Shown here one piece after another: positions 1-9,193 of a stretch of 64,000 bases of DNA. The stretch lies in assembly GCA_004298905.1 (NCBI GenBank), contig SCTK01000016.1, forward strand, positions 62,001 to 126,000, read 5' to 3'. A program made the translations under genes and the position numbers. Origin of the DNA: Burkholderiaceae bacterium. GTDB lineage: Bacteria > Pseudomonadota > Gammaproteobacteria > Burkholderiales > Burkholderiaceae_D. Under the pieces are notes generated by a model. It made no database searches and was not told where the DNA came from. It worked only from the letters and a program-made list of their open reading frames with translations. How positions within the stretch are numbered: position 1 is the stretch's first letter; the number at the start of each line of letters is the position of its first letter.

Positions 1-828
1 GTCGGCTGGCTGATCGCCAGTGTCGTGCGTGGTCTGGTCAGCAATGTGCTGCAGGCCAGCGGCGCCGATCACTGGAGCGAAAAGGCGGGCATGTCCGAGC
101 GCGTGCCGATTTCGAAACTAGCCGGGATGCTGGCCTTCATTCTGATTTTTGTGCCGATTCTGATTGCCGCGCTGGATGCCCTCAAGATCGAAGCCATCTC
201 CACGCCGGCGACGCATATGCTGGATCAGATTCTGGCTGCGGTACCCAACATCGTGGCCGCTGCGCTGATCTTGCTGATCACCTGGTATGTCGCGCGCTTT
301 GCCGCCGGACTGCTGGAAAAACTGCTGGCCACCATCGGCGCCGACGCCCTGCCGGAAAAACTCGGTTGTGCGGAATGCTTCAGCGCAAGCCTGAAACCGT
401 CGCACATCGTCGGCGTGCTGGTCTTGTTTTTCGCCATGCTGTTTGCCGCCATGGAAGCAGCCAACCGGCTCGGCTTCAGCCAACTCGCCACGCTGGTCGG
501 CATGTTCACCGTGTTTGGCGGCAAGGTGCTGCTGGGGCTGGCGATTTTCATCATCGGTTACTGGCTGGCGCAGCTGGCCTACCGCGTGGTTGAAAAAGGC
601 AGCGGCAGTCAAAGTGTGCTATGGGCTCGGCTGACCCGTGCCGCCATTCTCGGCCTGGTGCTTGCCATGGGTCTGCAAGCCATGGAGGTGGCCGAAAACA
701 TCGTCAATCTGGCGTTCGCACTCACGCTGGGCGCCGTTGCCGTTGCCTTCGCACTGGCCTTTGGTCTGGGCGGCCGCGAAGCTGCCGGCAAACTGATGGA
801 GCACTGGATCGAGAAGTTGAAACGCTGA
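1..828 (+). CDS. Mechanosensitive-channel-like membrane protein (5' end missing)
   Basis: The reading frame is open from the first base, so the N-terminus lies before the window. What remains is about 275 residues with several hydrophobic helices (near residues 45-60, 80-95, 140-155, 175-190 and 240-260). The last helix ends in an AFALAFGLGGREAAG segment, which resembles the pore helix that precedes the beta domain in MscS-family proteins, but here the protein stops about 12 residues later. This fits the small proteins built of repeated conserved TM helices that are annotated as mechanosensitive ion channel family, not full MscS. A role in osmotic protection is inferred from the family only. 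It converges with rarD, with 12 bases between the two stops. Confidence 0.75.
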   Translation, partial: VGWLIASVVRGLVSNVLQASGADHWSEKAGMSERVPISKLAGMLAFILIFVPILIAALDALKIEAISTPATHMLDQILAAVPNIVAAALILLITWYVARFAAGLLEKLLATIGADALPEKLGCAECFSASLKPSHIVGVLVLFFAMLFAAMEAANRLGFSQLATLVGMFTVFGGKVLLGLAIFIIGYWLAQLAYRVVEKGSGSQSVLWARLTRAAILGLVLAMGLQAMEVAENIVNLAFALTLGAVAVAFALAFGLGGREAAGKLMEHWIEKLKR

Positions 829-840
829 AGCTGCCTGTGT

Positions 841-1734
841 CTAGCGCAGGTTTCCCCACGGCCGGGTCTCGCGCCGGTACTGCCATAGTGCCTCTGTGGC
901 ATACAGTATCAGCGCGAGCCAGATCAACACAAAACCGGCCGCGCGACCGCTGCCGAACGGTTCATCCAGCACCCACAAGCCGATCAATAACTGCATCGTC
1001 GGCACAATGTATTGCAGCACGCCGAGTGTGGTGAGTGAAATGCGTCGTGCCGCGCTGGCAAAGAACATCAGCGGCACGGCCGTCACCGGCCCGGCGGCAA
1101 TCAAGAGGAGTTGCATCGACAACGGCCCATGCAGCAGCGTGCTTTGTTGGTGTGCCATCAAGCGGCCCAGCCAGATCAGCGCCAGGGGGCAAAGCAGGAA
1201 TGTTTCCAGCGTCAGGCCCTTGAGTGCATTCAGGCTCGCAATCTTGCGCAACAATCCATAGGCACCAAACGATACCGCCAACACCAGCGCAATCCACGGC
1301 CACTCGCCACGCTGCACGATCATCCACACCACGCCGGTCGTTGCCAGAACAATCGCCAGCCATTGCACTGAGCGCATGCGCTCACGCAAAAACACAAAGC
1401 CGAGCAGCACACTCACCAGCGGATTGATGAAGTAACCAAGGCTGGCATCGACCACGCGATGCGTATGTACGGCGTAGATATAGACAAACCAGTTCAGCGC
1501 AATACACACTGCACTGCCGATGAAGGTCCACAACACCTTGGGTTGCGTCACCGCATCGCGCAGCCAACGCCACTCATTGCGACGCAACCAGATCAACGCC
1601 ACAAACACACCGGACCAGAGAATGCGATTGAGCATCACCTCGATCGGCGCCACCGCATTGAACAAATGGAAGAACAGCGGAAACAGCCCCCAGACCAGGT
1701 AGACCGCCAACGCATAGAGCAGACCCTTGTTCAT
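841..1734 (-). CDS. rarD: EamA-family transporter RarD
   Basis: This 297-residue protein has ten predicted hydrophobic segments arranged as two EamA repeats. It starts with a GLLYALAVYLVWGLFPLFF segment and carries a WFVYIYAV...VVDASLGYFINPL signature typical of RarD, a drug/metabolite-transporter superfamily member first linked to chloramphenicol sensitivity. The natural substrate is unknown. Length and start agree with the family. It sits in the inner membrane and is followed on the same strand by no obvious partner; the lipoprotein gene upstream ends 24 bases before its start codon, so the two may be cotranscribed. Confidence 0.85.
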   Translation of the reverse strand: MNKGLLYALAVYLVWGLFPLFFHLFNAVAPIEVMLNRILWSGVFVALIWLRRNEWRWLRDAVTQPKVLWTFIGSAVCIALNWFVYIYAVHTHRVVDASLGYFINPLVSVLLGFVFLRERMRSVQWLAIVLATTGVVWMIVQRGEWPWIALVLAVSFGAYGLLRKIASLNALKGLTLETFLLCPLALIWLGRLMAHQQSTLLHGPLSMQLLLIAAGPVTAVPLMFFASAARRISLTTLGVLQYIVPTMQLLIGLWVLDEPFGSGRAAGFVLIWLALILYATEALWQYRRETRPWGNLR

Positions 1735-1758
1735 CGCAGGAGGGGTGAAGGGTTGTGC

Positions 1759-2139
1759 CTAATGCCGATCACGTGCCAGACAATCGTTGCCGTCATGCTG
1801 CCAGCCGACCACCTCATCATTCTGTAGCTCGAAGGTGGTGTTGCACCAGCGCTGCACCACCTGATCCGGTGGATAAAACCATGGATACACCAAGCCACGC
1901 CGAGTATAAATCGGCGCGTCCAGCAATGGCGGCGCGGGGATGAGCACCTGCTCGGCACGATGAAAGGTGAGGAAACGGCTTTCGCCCACCGTATGCACGC
2001 GCACGGGCGTGCCCCACTCCCGCACCAGATCGATTTCGTGCGTACCACGATAACGATCCAGCTCATGTTCATAACCGCGCGTGGTCATGCAAGCCGATAG
2101 TGTGGCGATCAGACAAAGGCCAGGGACAAAACGTAACAT
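1759..2139 (-). CDS. Small putative lipoprotein
   Basis: I placed the start at the ATG whose product begins MLRFVPGLCLIATLSAC, because this gives a signal peptide with a lipobox (LSAC) and Cys at residue 17; a longer in-frame ORF begins at 2268 but lacks this logic. The mature part is about 110 residues with no transmembrane helix. It has a REWGTPVRV segment like that of small outer-membrane-assembly-type lipoproteins that use a YGxP/WGxP turn, and two Cys near the C-terminus. I do not recognise a named family. It reads toward rarD, 24 bases away. Confidence 0.6.
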   Translation of the reverse strand: MLRFVPGLCLIATLSACMTTRGYEHELDRYRGTHEIDLVREWGTPVRVHTVGESRFLTFHRAEQVLIPAPPLLDAPIYTRRGLVYPWFYPPDQVVQRWCNTTFELQNDEVVGWQHDGNDCLARDRH

Positions 2140-2480
2140 AAGAACATTCACCAGAAACAACTGTTGCACAGCGCTACAGTAATTCAGCACTTGATCAAAA
2201 GCAGTGCGCGAAAGCATTTTCCTTGAAAATCGGACGACGCGCTTTCTGCGCCTGGTCGGGGGCCACATACAGCGGCTCTGCTATAAGCCAACCTCAACTC
2301 GTCCCGGTTTGTGCCGATAACCGGACGGGACAATGAGGTGACGGATAAAACCTCGCGTACCGTTTCACCTTGTGACAAATAATAGGTCGCGATTGTTCCG
2401 CTACACATCGCACGCCTTCGCAGCCAAATGCCGGGCACAGAACTAACAATTTCTCAACCACATGCTTTTGGGAGCCGACC
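2140..2480. promoter_or_regulatory. Divergent intergenic region with imperfect dyad
   Basis: This 341-base gap separates two divergent genes and must hold promoters for both. It has an imperfect dyad at about 2300-2332, in which GTCCCGGTT is mirrored by AACCGG and GGGAC around a nine-base centre. A GGGAG ribosome-binding site lies 7-11 bases before the plus-strand start at 2481. I see no RNA gene and no convincing -35/-10 pair. Confidence 0.35.
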
Positions 2481-3383
2481 ATGCTGACTGCTGAAAATAC
2501 CGTCATCGGGCTATCGTTTTCGCTGCCCGCCAAGGGGCCGTTTTACGAAGTCGAATTGGTCGGCTTTCAGGAACGCGAACTGACGCTGATCCGTTCAGTC
2601 TTCAAACTGTCCGAAATGCGCACGCGGCATTTCCGGCTCTGGGATCCGCAATCCAGCACCAAGCCGCAGATCGTGATGGTCGATCTCGATGCCGGCCAGC
2701 ACGCCACCACTTCCGCAACCCATTTGGCGCAAGCGTTTTCCGGCCTGTTGATAGGCGTGGGCAGCCACGCCCCCAAAGCCGATTTCCCCGTCAAGAAATT
2801 CATTGAACGCCCGGTGCGCTGGGCCAGCGTGCTCGCCATTCTCGACGAACTGTTCCAGAACGATGGCATGGGCAGCAGCAGCAACAGCGACGGCTGGGCC
2901 GACAAGGTGCCGCCCGAAGTCATCTCTCACGCCGAAAACCAGGTGGAAGAATTGCAGATCGAACCGCGCTTTGACCCCGCGCAAACCATCGCCTTCCAGA
3001 CCGAGCCCGGCATCCTCGTCGTCGACCCCGACCCCCGCACCGCGCAGACCATGCGCGTCCTACTGGCCAACGACGGTTATCGTGTCGATTCCGCCACCAC
3101 GGCCCCGCAAGCCTACCAACTGCTCGCCACGCGCCGCTACAACATCGTCTTCACCGAACGCTTCATCCTCGGCGTCGATGCGCTCGAAATCGCGCACACC
3201 ATCAAGCAACGCGAAGACCGCCGCACCACCACTGTCGTCATCCTCACCACCCACGGCTCCCTCAGCGACCGTCTCAAAACTCAGGCCGCCGGCTGCAAAG
3301 CCTACTGGAAGAAACCCATCAAGGAAGAAAAATTCCACGCCCTCGTGAAAAAATTCATTCCGAATTGGGTGATGAAGGAATAG
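2481..3383 (+). CDS. Degenerate response-regulator-like protein
   Basis: The 300-residue product has a C-terminal receiver-like domain from about residue 176 (ILVVDPDPR) to 295. The usual phosphoacceptor Asp is replaced by Glu226 (in IVFTERFILGVDALE). The second acidic-pocket residue is Pro183, while the switch Thr (VVILTTHGS, near 256) and the Lys of the KKP motif (277-279) are kept. The first 125 residues look like a second, more decayed receiver, with IVMVDLDA and a KKFIERPVRWASVLAILDEL end that mirrors a receiver's last helix. No DNA-binding or enzymatic output domain is present. It is probably a phosphorylation-independent adaptor; this is inference. A good GGGAG ribosome-binding site supports the start. 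Confidence 0.7.
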   Translation: MLTAENTVIGLSFSLPAKGPFYEVELVGFQERELTLIRSVFKLSEMRTRHFRLWDPQSSTKPQIVMVDLDAGQHATTSATHLAQAFSGLLIGVGSHAPKADFPVKKFIERPVRWASVLAILDELFQNDGMGSSSNSDGWADKVPPEVISHAENQVEELQIEPRFDPAQTIAFQTEPGILVVDPDPRTAQTMRVLLANDGYRVDSATTAPQAYQLLATRRYNIVFTERFILGVDALEIAHTIKQREDRRTTTVVILTTHGSLSDRLKTQAAGCKAYWKKPIKEEKFHALVKKFIPNWVMKE

Positions 3384-3412
3384 ACGGAGTAAGCGAAGTT
3401 CACCACCCAACG

Positions 3413-3691
3413 CTATTGCGTCGGCAGAATTTCAAACCCTTGTAGCTGAACCGCGCCATCGTCCGCCTCGCTGACGAACACCTCGCGCACCGCTGCGCCC
3501 GGCGGGCCGCGACGGGCCCATGCAATGATCCGCTCCAACGCCTGCGCCTCGCCGATCACTAGTGCCTCCACTGAACCGTCGCGGCAATTGCGTACCCAGC
3601 CGGAAAGATGCAGTGACAGCGCCTCACGCTGAAAAGAGAAACGATAGCCCACGCCCTGAACTAGGCCGGTAATTTTCAGGTGCTTTGTCAT
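3413..3691 (-). CDS. acyP: Acylphosphatase
   Basis: The 92-residue product begins MTKHLKITGLVQGVGYRFSF, the acylphosphatase signature with the catalytic Arg of GVGYR and then the catalytic Asn in GWVRNCRDGSVEALV. These residues bind and orient the acyl phosphate and the attacking water. Length equals the family norm. A longer frame to 3910 exists, but it reads through the repeat block upstream, so I chose the ATG at 3691. It is cytosolic and hydrolyses acyl phosphates such as carbamoyl phosphate. It is monocistronic here, converging with the response-regulator-like gene. Confidence 0.9.
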   Translation of the reverse strand: MTKHLKITGLVQGVGYRFSFQREALSLHLSGWVRNCRDGSVEALVIGEAQALERIIAWARRGPPGAAVREVFVSEADDGAVQLQGFEILPTQ

Positions 3692-3712
3692 CGTTGTACT
3701 CCGTGGATGTAT

Positions 3713-4404
3713 GCCGGGGGTAGCCCGGCGGCTAGTCACTTTTCTTGCTTCGCCAAGAAAAGTAACCAAAAGAAGGCGAACCGCAAACGCTGCCCTTCGC
3801 TGCGCTACGGGTTCCCGCCAAAGCGGATGGAAAAGCGGGAAACGAAAGAACTCGCCCTCCTTCAGCGCTCTGCGTAGCCAATCGACTAGGCGCATAAGAA
3901 CCTGCGCCAAGTCGCTGGTTATCGGTGCTCAGACAGCTTTCGTTTCTGATCCGCTTTTCCACCCGCTTTGGCGGCAGCGTTTCAGCGTACCGAGCAGCAA
4001 ACCCATCCCCACCCTAGCCCTCCCCTTGAAGGGGAGGGGATGTCGTGCACCTGCCCATACTTCGTAGCTCACGCGACGATGTATCTCCAGAAAACTCGAT
4101 GCACTATGACGAATTTACCCTCCCCTTCAAGGGGAGGGCCAGGGTGGGGATGGGGTAGAAGTTGCCGTTGCTTTAAAACCCCGCTCAGACGCTGCCGACA
4201 AAATTCAATGCAAAACGGACAAGAAACGAAAGCTGTCTGAGCACCGAGCGTAGCGAGGGCGAGTTCTTTCGTTTCCCGTTTTGCATTGAATTTTGGCGGG
4301 TACCCGTAGCGCAGCGAAGGGCAGCGTCTTCGCGGTCGCCTTTCTTTGGTTACTTTCTTTGGCGAAGCAAAGAAAGTAACTTGCCGCCGGGGCAACCCCC
4401 CGGC
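3713..4404. repeat. Nested inverted-repeat block (intergenic)
   Basis: This non-coding stretch folds back on itself at three levels. The outer arms are 3713-3853 and 4252-4404; each holds a self-complementary core (3735-3766 and 4349-4380, of the form GTTACTTTCTT...AAGAAAGTAAC) and shared text around a GCTGCCCTTCGCTGCGCTAC segment. The middle arms, about 3922-3985 and 4184-4245, share CGGTGCTCAGACAGCTTTCG. The inner arms, 4002-4040 and 4117-4155, match with about one mismatch in 38 and each contains a CTCCCCTT-AAGGGGAG palindrome. Open frames across it are by-products. It resembles mosaics of dispersed palindromic repeats, not a transposon, because no transposase is present. Confidence 0.75.
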
Positions 4405-4464
4405 ACCTGTCCACGAAGTCCGACGTTGATTGCTGGGGTTGAATCCCAGCCTACGAGCCCATGC

Positions 4465-4929
4465 TTACGCAGAAGGTGCAATTGCACATATACCAACGAA
4501 TAGTCCGATGGCTAGCGAGATTCCAGATAACCACCCAAAAAAATGCAAGACACGATCAATAGTTGTGTGTTGGCTATCTCTTTCCAACAACACCTCCCAA
4601 TCAAGTTCGTTTTTATAAAACAATGTGACATTGTTCCTAAACTTTTTGAAATGGGTTTCGCTACCGTAATAATCAATGGTGGCATGCGCCACAATAAATC
4701 CAATACCAAAAAGAAAACACCAGATCGAGAAATGAATTTCCCTCGTATTGCCCTTAGTGGCAATGTAAGTTAACGCACCGACTAATGACCCCGCATTTAG
4801 AGCAAACAACAGATTAAGGATGCGTGTTCTCGACGATACGATCACCCCATATAGAGCATCCCATCTGGATTCAATGTGACCAATTCTTGCTTTTCGAATG
4901 CCGTCTTCTTTGATTTCATGGTATTTCAT
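4465..4929 (-). CDS. Hypothetical membrane protein, AT-rich
   Basis: I placed the start at the ATG giving MKYHEIKEDGIRKARIGH, which has a GGAG ribosome-binding site about 12 bases upstream; the longer frame would run into dnaE. The 154-residue product has three hydrophobic segments (near residues 37-57, 65-87 and 130-152) and a charged loop rich in Lys, Glu and aromatic residues between the second and third. The base composition is clearly more AT-rich than in dnaE next to it, which suggests recent acquisition. The gene sits between a repeat block and dnaE. I do not recognise a family; a small 3-TM sensor or immunity-type protein is one guess without direct support. Confidence 0.55.
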   Translation of the reverse strand: MKYHEIKEDGIRKARIGHIESRWDALYGVIVSSRTRILNLLFALNAGSLVGALTYIATKGNTREIHFSIWCFLFGIGFIVAHATIDYYGSETHFKKFRNNVTLFYKNELDWEVLLERDSQHTTIDRVLHFFGWLSGISLAIGLFVGICAIAPSA

Positions 4930-4970
4930 GCTTTTATCTTTCTCCGTTTTAAAGTGTTGAAAATGTTCAA

Positions 4971-7900
4971 TCACCCATAAACCAACTCCACATTCTCCCC
5001 CTTCAACCAAGCCCCCAAATCCGCCAACAACTGATCCTCCAACCGCACCAACCAGTCATCCCCCAGCTTCACCTCACACTGCGCGTCACCATTGTGAAAA
5101 TGAATCACCACCGGACAGGCGCCCTGCTCGGCGGGGACGCGATACGGGGCGAGTAGCGTTTTCAATTGCGCGGCGTTGGAGATGCCGTTCATGGACAGAC
5201 GCAGGGCTTTGGCGAACTGGGCGCGCACGGTGGGCAGGTCCATCAATTTGTCGGCGACGACGCGCAGGCCGCCGGTGTAGCTATCTTCACTGACCTTGCC
5301 TTGCAGGATGAGCAGGTTGTCGTCCTTCAGGAGCGGGCGGTTTTGCTCATAGAGTTCGTTGAACACGGAGACTTCAACTTGGGCGCTGCCGTCGTCGAGG
5401 ACAATGAAGATCATCTTGCCGCGCTTGGTCATCATGGTGCGCGTGGCGGCGATGATGCCGGCGAGCAGTTGCGGTTCGCGCGCGGCGCGCAGGTTGGCCA
5501 GCGGGGTCTTGGCGAAGCGGCGCACTTCCTTGGCGCAGGCATGGAACAGGTGGCCGCTGAGATAAAAGCCGAGGGCGGTTTTTTCTTCCAGCAGTTTTTG
5601 CCGCTCGCTCCACGGTGGCGCGCTCACCATTTCGTGTGCGCGGGCGGTGCCGGTTTCTTCGCCGAACAGGCTGACCTGGCTGGCCGATTGCTGCGCCTGT
5701 TCAGCCGCGCTCATGGCGTTGCCGACGGTGGCGAGCACACTGGCACGATCGGGGTTGAGTTTATCGAAGGCGCCGGCACGCACCAGCGCTTCGACGGCAC
5801 GGCGATTGACCAAGCGCTTGTCGACGCGCAGGCAGAAATCGAAAATGTCTTTAAAGGGGCCGTCGGTATCGCGTGACTGCACGATCTGTTCCACTGCGGC
5901 CGCGCCCGTGCCTTTCACGGCGCCGAGGCCGTAGCGAATCGCATTGCATCGCTGCGCGTTGTCCAGTCGCACGGGCTCGAAGCGGTAGCCGGATAGATTG
6001 ATATCCGGTGGCAAGACCTTGAGCTTGCACACCTGCGCGGCGTCTTCGACAAAGATCTTCATCTTGTCGGTGTCGTCCATGTCGGACGACAGGGTGGCGG
6101 CCATGAACTCGGCGGGGTAATGTGCTTTGAGCCAGGCGGTTTGATAAGCGATCAACGCGTAGGCGGCCGAGTGCGATTTGTTGAAACCGTATTCGGCGAA
6201 TTTCTCCATCAGGTCGAACAGTTGCGTGGCGAGATTTTTATCGACGCCGCGTTCGACCGCGCCGGTGGTGAAGATGGCGCGCTGCTGCGCCATTTCTTCC
6301 GGTTTCTTTTTACCCATCGCACGGCGCAGCATGTCGGCGCCGCCGAGCGTGTAACCGGCCAGCAGCTGCGCGACCAGCATCACCTGTTCCTGATAGACGA
6401 TCACGCCATAGGTGGATTGCAGCGTCTCTTTCAGTTTGGCGTGGAAGTACCAGGCATCCTTGCCGATACCGGTCTTGCGCTGCTCGCTTTTGCGCGCGAT
6501 GAAATCGTCCACCATGCCGGAGCCGAGCGGGCCGGGACGGTTGAGCGCCATCAACGCGATGATGTCTTCAAAGTTGTCGGGCTTGAGTTTCTTTTCCAGA
6601 TCTTTCGCGGAGCGCGATTCGGACTGGAACACGGCCGTGGTCTGGCCTTCGCCGAACAGTTGATAGACGGCGGGATCGTCGAGCGGCAGGGTTTCCAACT
6701 GGAATTCTTTTTGATCCTCGTTGTAGAGTCGGACATAACGCACGGCCCAGTCGAGAATCGTCAGGTTGCGCAGGCCGAGAAAGTCGAACTTCACCAGACC
6801 GATCGCTTCGACATCGTCCTTGTCGTATTGCGACACCACCGAGTCGGTGCCTTGCGCGCAATACAGCGGGCAGAAATCGGTCAGCTTGCCCGGCGCGATC
6901 AGCACACCGCCAGCGTGCATGCCGACGTTGCGCGTCAAGCCTTCGAGCGGGCGCGCCAGTGCGACCAGTTCACCCGCGCCCTCTTCGGTTTCCACGCGCT
7001 CGCGGAAGGCGGGTTCTTCCTTCATGGCGCGTTCCAGATCCCATGGGTCGGTGGGCGAAAACGGAATCAGTTTCGAGAGACTGTCGCAATAGTTGTAGGG
7101 CAGATCGAGCACGCGCCCGGCATCGCGGATCACAGCTTTGGCGCCCAGCGTGCCGAAGGTGGCGATCTGCGATACGGCGTCCTTGCCGTAGCGCTGCTTG
7201 ACGTAGTCGATCACCTTGTCGCGATTGTCCTGGCAGAAGTCGATGTCGAAGTCGGGCATCGACACGCGTTCGGGATTCAGAAAACGTTCGAACAGCAAGT
7301 CGTAGCGGATCGGATCGAGATCGGTAATGCCGAGCGCATAGGCCACCAGCGAACCCGCGCCGGAGCCGCGCCCCGGGCCGACCGGCACGCCGTTGTTCTT
7401 GCCCCAGTTGATGAAGTCCGCCACGATGAGGAAGTAGCCGGGGAAGCCCATCTTGATGATGGTGTCGGCTTCGATTTTCAGGCGCGCTTCGTATTCGGCG
7501 CGATGGCTGTCGCGGTCTTGCGGATGCGGGAACAATTGCAGCAGGCGTTTTTCCAGACCCACTTGCGCGAGCTGGCGCAGATAGTCGTCCAGCGTTACAC
7601 CGTCCGGCGTGGGGAATTGCGGCAGTTGCGGTTTACCCAGTTCCAGCGTCAGGTTGCAACGCTTGGCGATTTCCAGCGTGTTGGCGAGCGCGGCCGGAAT
7701 GTCGGCGAACAGCGCAGCCATTTCCTGCTGCGATTTGAAATACTGTTCTTCGGTAAAGCGCTTGTGACGACGCGGGTTGGTGAGGATTTCGCCGTCGGCA
7801 ATGCAGACGCGCGCCTCGTGCGCGCGGAAATCTTCGCGCTGGAGAAACTGCACCGGGTGAGTAGCCACCACCGGCAGCTGCAAGTCCACCGCCAGCGCCA

Positions 7901-8486
7901 GTGTTTGCTGAATCTGCGCTTCCGCACCGGCCTGACCATAACGCTGCACTTCGAGATACAGCGCCTGCGGAAATTGCGCCGCCAGCCGCTGGGCGGCAGC
8001 ACGCGCGCCATCGGGATTGCCGTTGGTCAAGTGCACACCGATTTCGCCCGCCTGTGCGCCGGACAGGGCGAGCAGGCCATCGACACCAATTTCGTCGAAC
8101 CACTCGCTGCGCAGTTCAGGGCGGCCGCGATACTGATTGGTGAGCCAGGCGCGCGTGAGCAACTGGCACAGTTGCAAATAGCCGGTGCGATTGCGCACCA
8201 GCAGCAGCATGCGATAGGGTTTGTCGCGGTCGGCGTCGTTGGTGATCCAGACATCGCACCCGGCGATAGGTTTGACGCCCTTGCCACGGGCGGCGCGGTA
8301 AAACTTGATCAAGCCGAACAGATTGTTTGCATCGGTCAGGGCCAGCGCGGGCTGGCCGTCCGCCGCCGCTGCCTTAACGGCGTCGCCGATGCGCACAATG
8401 CCGTCGTTGACGGAAAACTCGGAGTGCAGGCGCAGATGGACAAAAGCGGGGGCGGGTATCGAAGTGAGGGTCGGAGCGGCATTCAT
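4971..8486 (-). CDS. dnaE: DNA polymerase III subunit alpha
   Basis: This 1171-residue protein is the replicative polymerase subunit. An N-terminal PHP domain starts at [15 protein letters not shown] (residues 15-29). The polymerase core shows [10 protein letters not shown] (371-380) and the catalytic Asp pair in PDFDIDF (411-417). A third conserved Asp lies in the [10 protein letters not shown] segment, and a helix-hairpin-helix and OB-fold region follow toward the C-terminus. Length agrees with the DnaE1 family (E. coli 1160). It acts in the cytosol with DnaQ, the beta clamp and the clamp loader to copy both strands. The gene stands alone; an intrinsic terminator at 8556-8585 isolates it from the quorum-sensing operon upstream. 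Confidence 0.97.
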   Translation of the reverse strand: MNAAPTLTSIPAPAFVHLRLHSEFSVNDGIVRIGDAVKAAAADGQPALALTDANNLFGLIKFYRAARGKGVKPIAGCDVWITNDADRDKPYRMLLLVRNRTGYLQLCQLLTRAWLTNQYRGRPELRSEWFDEIGVDGLLALSGAQAGEIGVHLTNGNPDGARAAAQRLAAQFPQALYLEVQRYGQAGAEAQIQQTLALAVDLQLPVVATHPVQFLQREDFRAHEARVCIADGEILTNPRRHKRFTEEQYFKSQQEMAALFADIPAALANTLEIAKRCNLTLELGKPQLPQFPTPDGVTLDDYLRQLAQVGLEKRLLQLFPHPQDRDSHRAEYEARLKIEADTIIKMGFPGYFLIVADFINWGKNNGVPVGPGRGSGAGSLVAYALGITDLDPIRYDLLFERFLNPERVSMPDFDIDFCQDNRDKVIDYVKQRYGKDAVSQIATFGTLGAKAVIRDAGRVLDLPYNYCDSLSKLIPFSPTDPWDLERAMKEEPAFRERVETEEGAGELVALARPLEGLTRNVGMHAGGVLIAPGKLTDFCPLYCAQGTDSVVSQYDKDDVEAIGLVKFDFLGLRNLTILDWAVRYVRLYNEDQKEFQLETLPLDDPAVYQLFGEGQTTAVFQSESRSAKDLEKKLKPDNFEDIIALMALNRPGPLGSGMVDDFIARKSEQRKTGIGKDAWYFHAKLKETLQSTYGVIVYQEQVMLVAQLLAGYTLGGADMLRRAMGKKKPEEMAQQRAIFTTGAVERGVDKNLATQLFDLMEKFAEYGFNKSHSAAYALIAYQTAWLKAHYPAEFMAATLSSDMDDTDKMKIFVEDAAQVCKLKVLPPDINLSGYRFEPVRLDNAQRCNAIRYGLGAVKGTGAAAVEQIVQSRDTDGPFKDIFDFCLRVDKRLVNRRAVEALVRAGAFDKLNPDRASVLATVGNAMSAAEQAQQSASQVSLFGEETGTARAHEMVSAPPWSERQKLLEEKTALGFYLSGHLFHACAKEVRRFAKTPLANLRAAREPQLLAGIIAATRTMMTKRGKMIFIVLDDGSAQVEVSVFNELYEQNRPLLKDDNLLILQGKVSEDSYTGGLRVVADKLMDLPTVRAQFAKALRLSMNGISNAAQLKTLLAPYRVPAEQGACPVVIHFHNGDAQCEVKLGDDWLVRLEDQLLADLGAWLKGENVELVYG

Positions 8487-8555
8487 GGCGGTATTCTACC
8501 GCCCGCACACCGCCGATTCCGGGCCAGACCGGAGAGCCTTGCCAGCCAACAATCC

Positions 8556-8585
8556 AAAAAAAATCCCCCGATCAACCGGGGGATT
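8556..8585 (-). terminator. Intrinsic terminator after the luxR-luxI operon
   Basis: Read on the minus strand, an 8-bp stem AATCCCCC/GGGGGATT (8578-8585 with 8562-8569) with an 8-base loop is followed by a run of eight T. It ends transcripts coming from the quorum-sensing genes before dnaE. The rest of the 8487-8755 gap shows no gene; it must hold the dnaE promoter. Confidence 0.8.
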
Positions 8586-8755
8586 CGAACGCTTGGCAAG
8601 GCAAGCGGGCTGGCGGTACTACAAAACTAATATAAAAAAACAACCCCTGAGCAGGTGCCATCATGCGATCGGGCCACCGCCATGCGGCCAAACGATCAGG
8701 GCACTCTATTGCAGTCATTCTCGGTCAAGCTGGGCAATGCCGCACCTGTAAGAAA

Positions 8756-9193
8756 TCACAGGGGCGGCGAACCCTCATACATCAATCGGTTACCGCAATG
8801 GCGCCCAGTGTGCGGTATGTCTGGCTCGGCACCGAAACGGGACCAGCGCCACAGAACGACTCCATCGTCCACGGTAAACACCGGCTCAGCGGGTGCTGAA
8901 ACATCCATCAGCACATTTCTTGCGCATAAAAACGGCGGGCTGAACCACAGAATCGGCTTGCTGGCTCGTTGTGCAAGCTCGACCAGTTGTTCCATTTCCG
9001 GCGCACACCACACCGATTCCTCACGCAACAAGGTGCTGTCCATGACCAGCACATCGAAGTCCTGCAACCCCCAGGCACCATCATCCCTGAGCGCTGCGGG
9101 CGTGCACCACACCTGCTGGCAGTGCAGCCCCGACAGCATCTGCCGGGCCGGCAGATGCACGCTGAGTTGGGCGACAAGACAGAGCAGCTTCAT
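8756..9193 (-). CDS. Unknown protein translationally coupled to luxI
   Basis: The start codon overlaps the luxI stop in an ATGA arrangement (9190-9193), so I chose MKLLCLVAQLSVHLPARQM as N-terminus, giving 145 residues; the longer frame inside luxI is not needed. The protein has no signal peptide or membrane helix. Its middle, DFDVLVMDSTLLREESVW...KPILWFSP, has the alternating hydrophobic strand and acidic-turn pattern of a small Rossmann or receiver-like fold, and it is rich in Trp and Cys. I do not recognise it as RsaL or RsaM, the known regulators found beside luxI genes. Coupling implies a role tied to AHL signalling, either as a regulator or as an accessory to signal synthesis; this is inference. 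Confidence 0.65.
   Translation of the reverse strand: MKLLCLVAQLSVHLPARQMLSGLHCQQVWCTPAALRDDGAWGLQDFDVLVMDSTLLREESVWCAPEMEQLVELAQRASKPILWFSPPFLCARNVLMDVSAPAEPVFTVDDGVVLWRWSRFGAEPDIPHTGRHCGNRLMYEGSPPL

Noticed and set aside
3732-4395. Several ORFs of 60-118 codons in the repeat block
   Set aside because: They arise from the inverted repeats themselves and mirror one another; no family features.
6120-8630. Very long open frame on the plus strand (836 codons)
   Set aside because: It is the antisense shadow of dnaE, caused by the high GC codon pattern; its product has no family features and the minus-strand frame is a complete DnaE.
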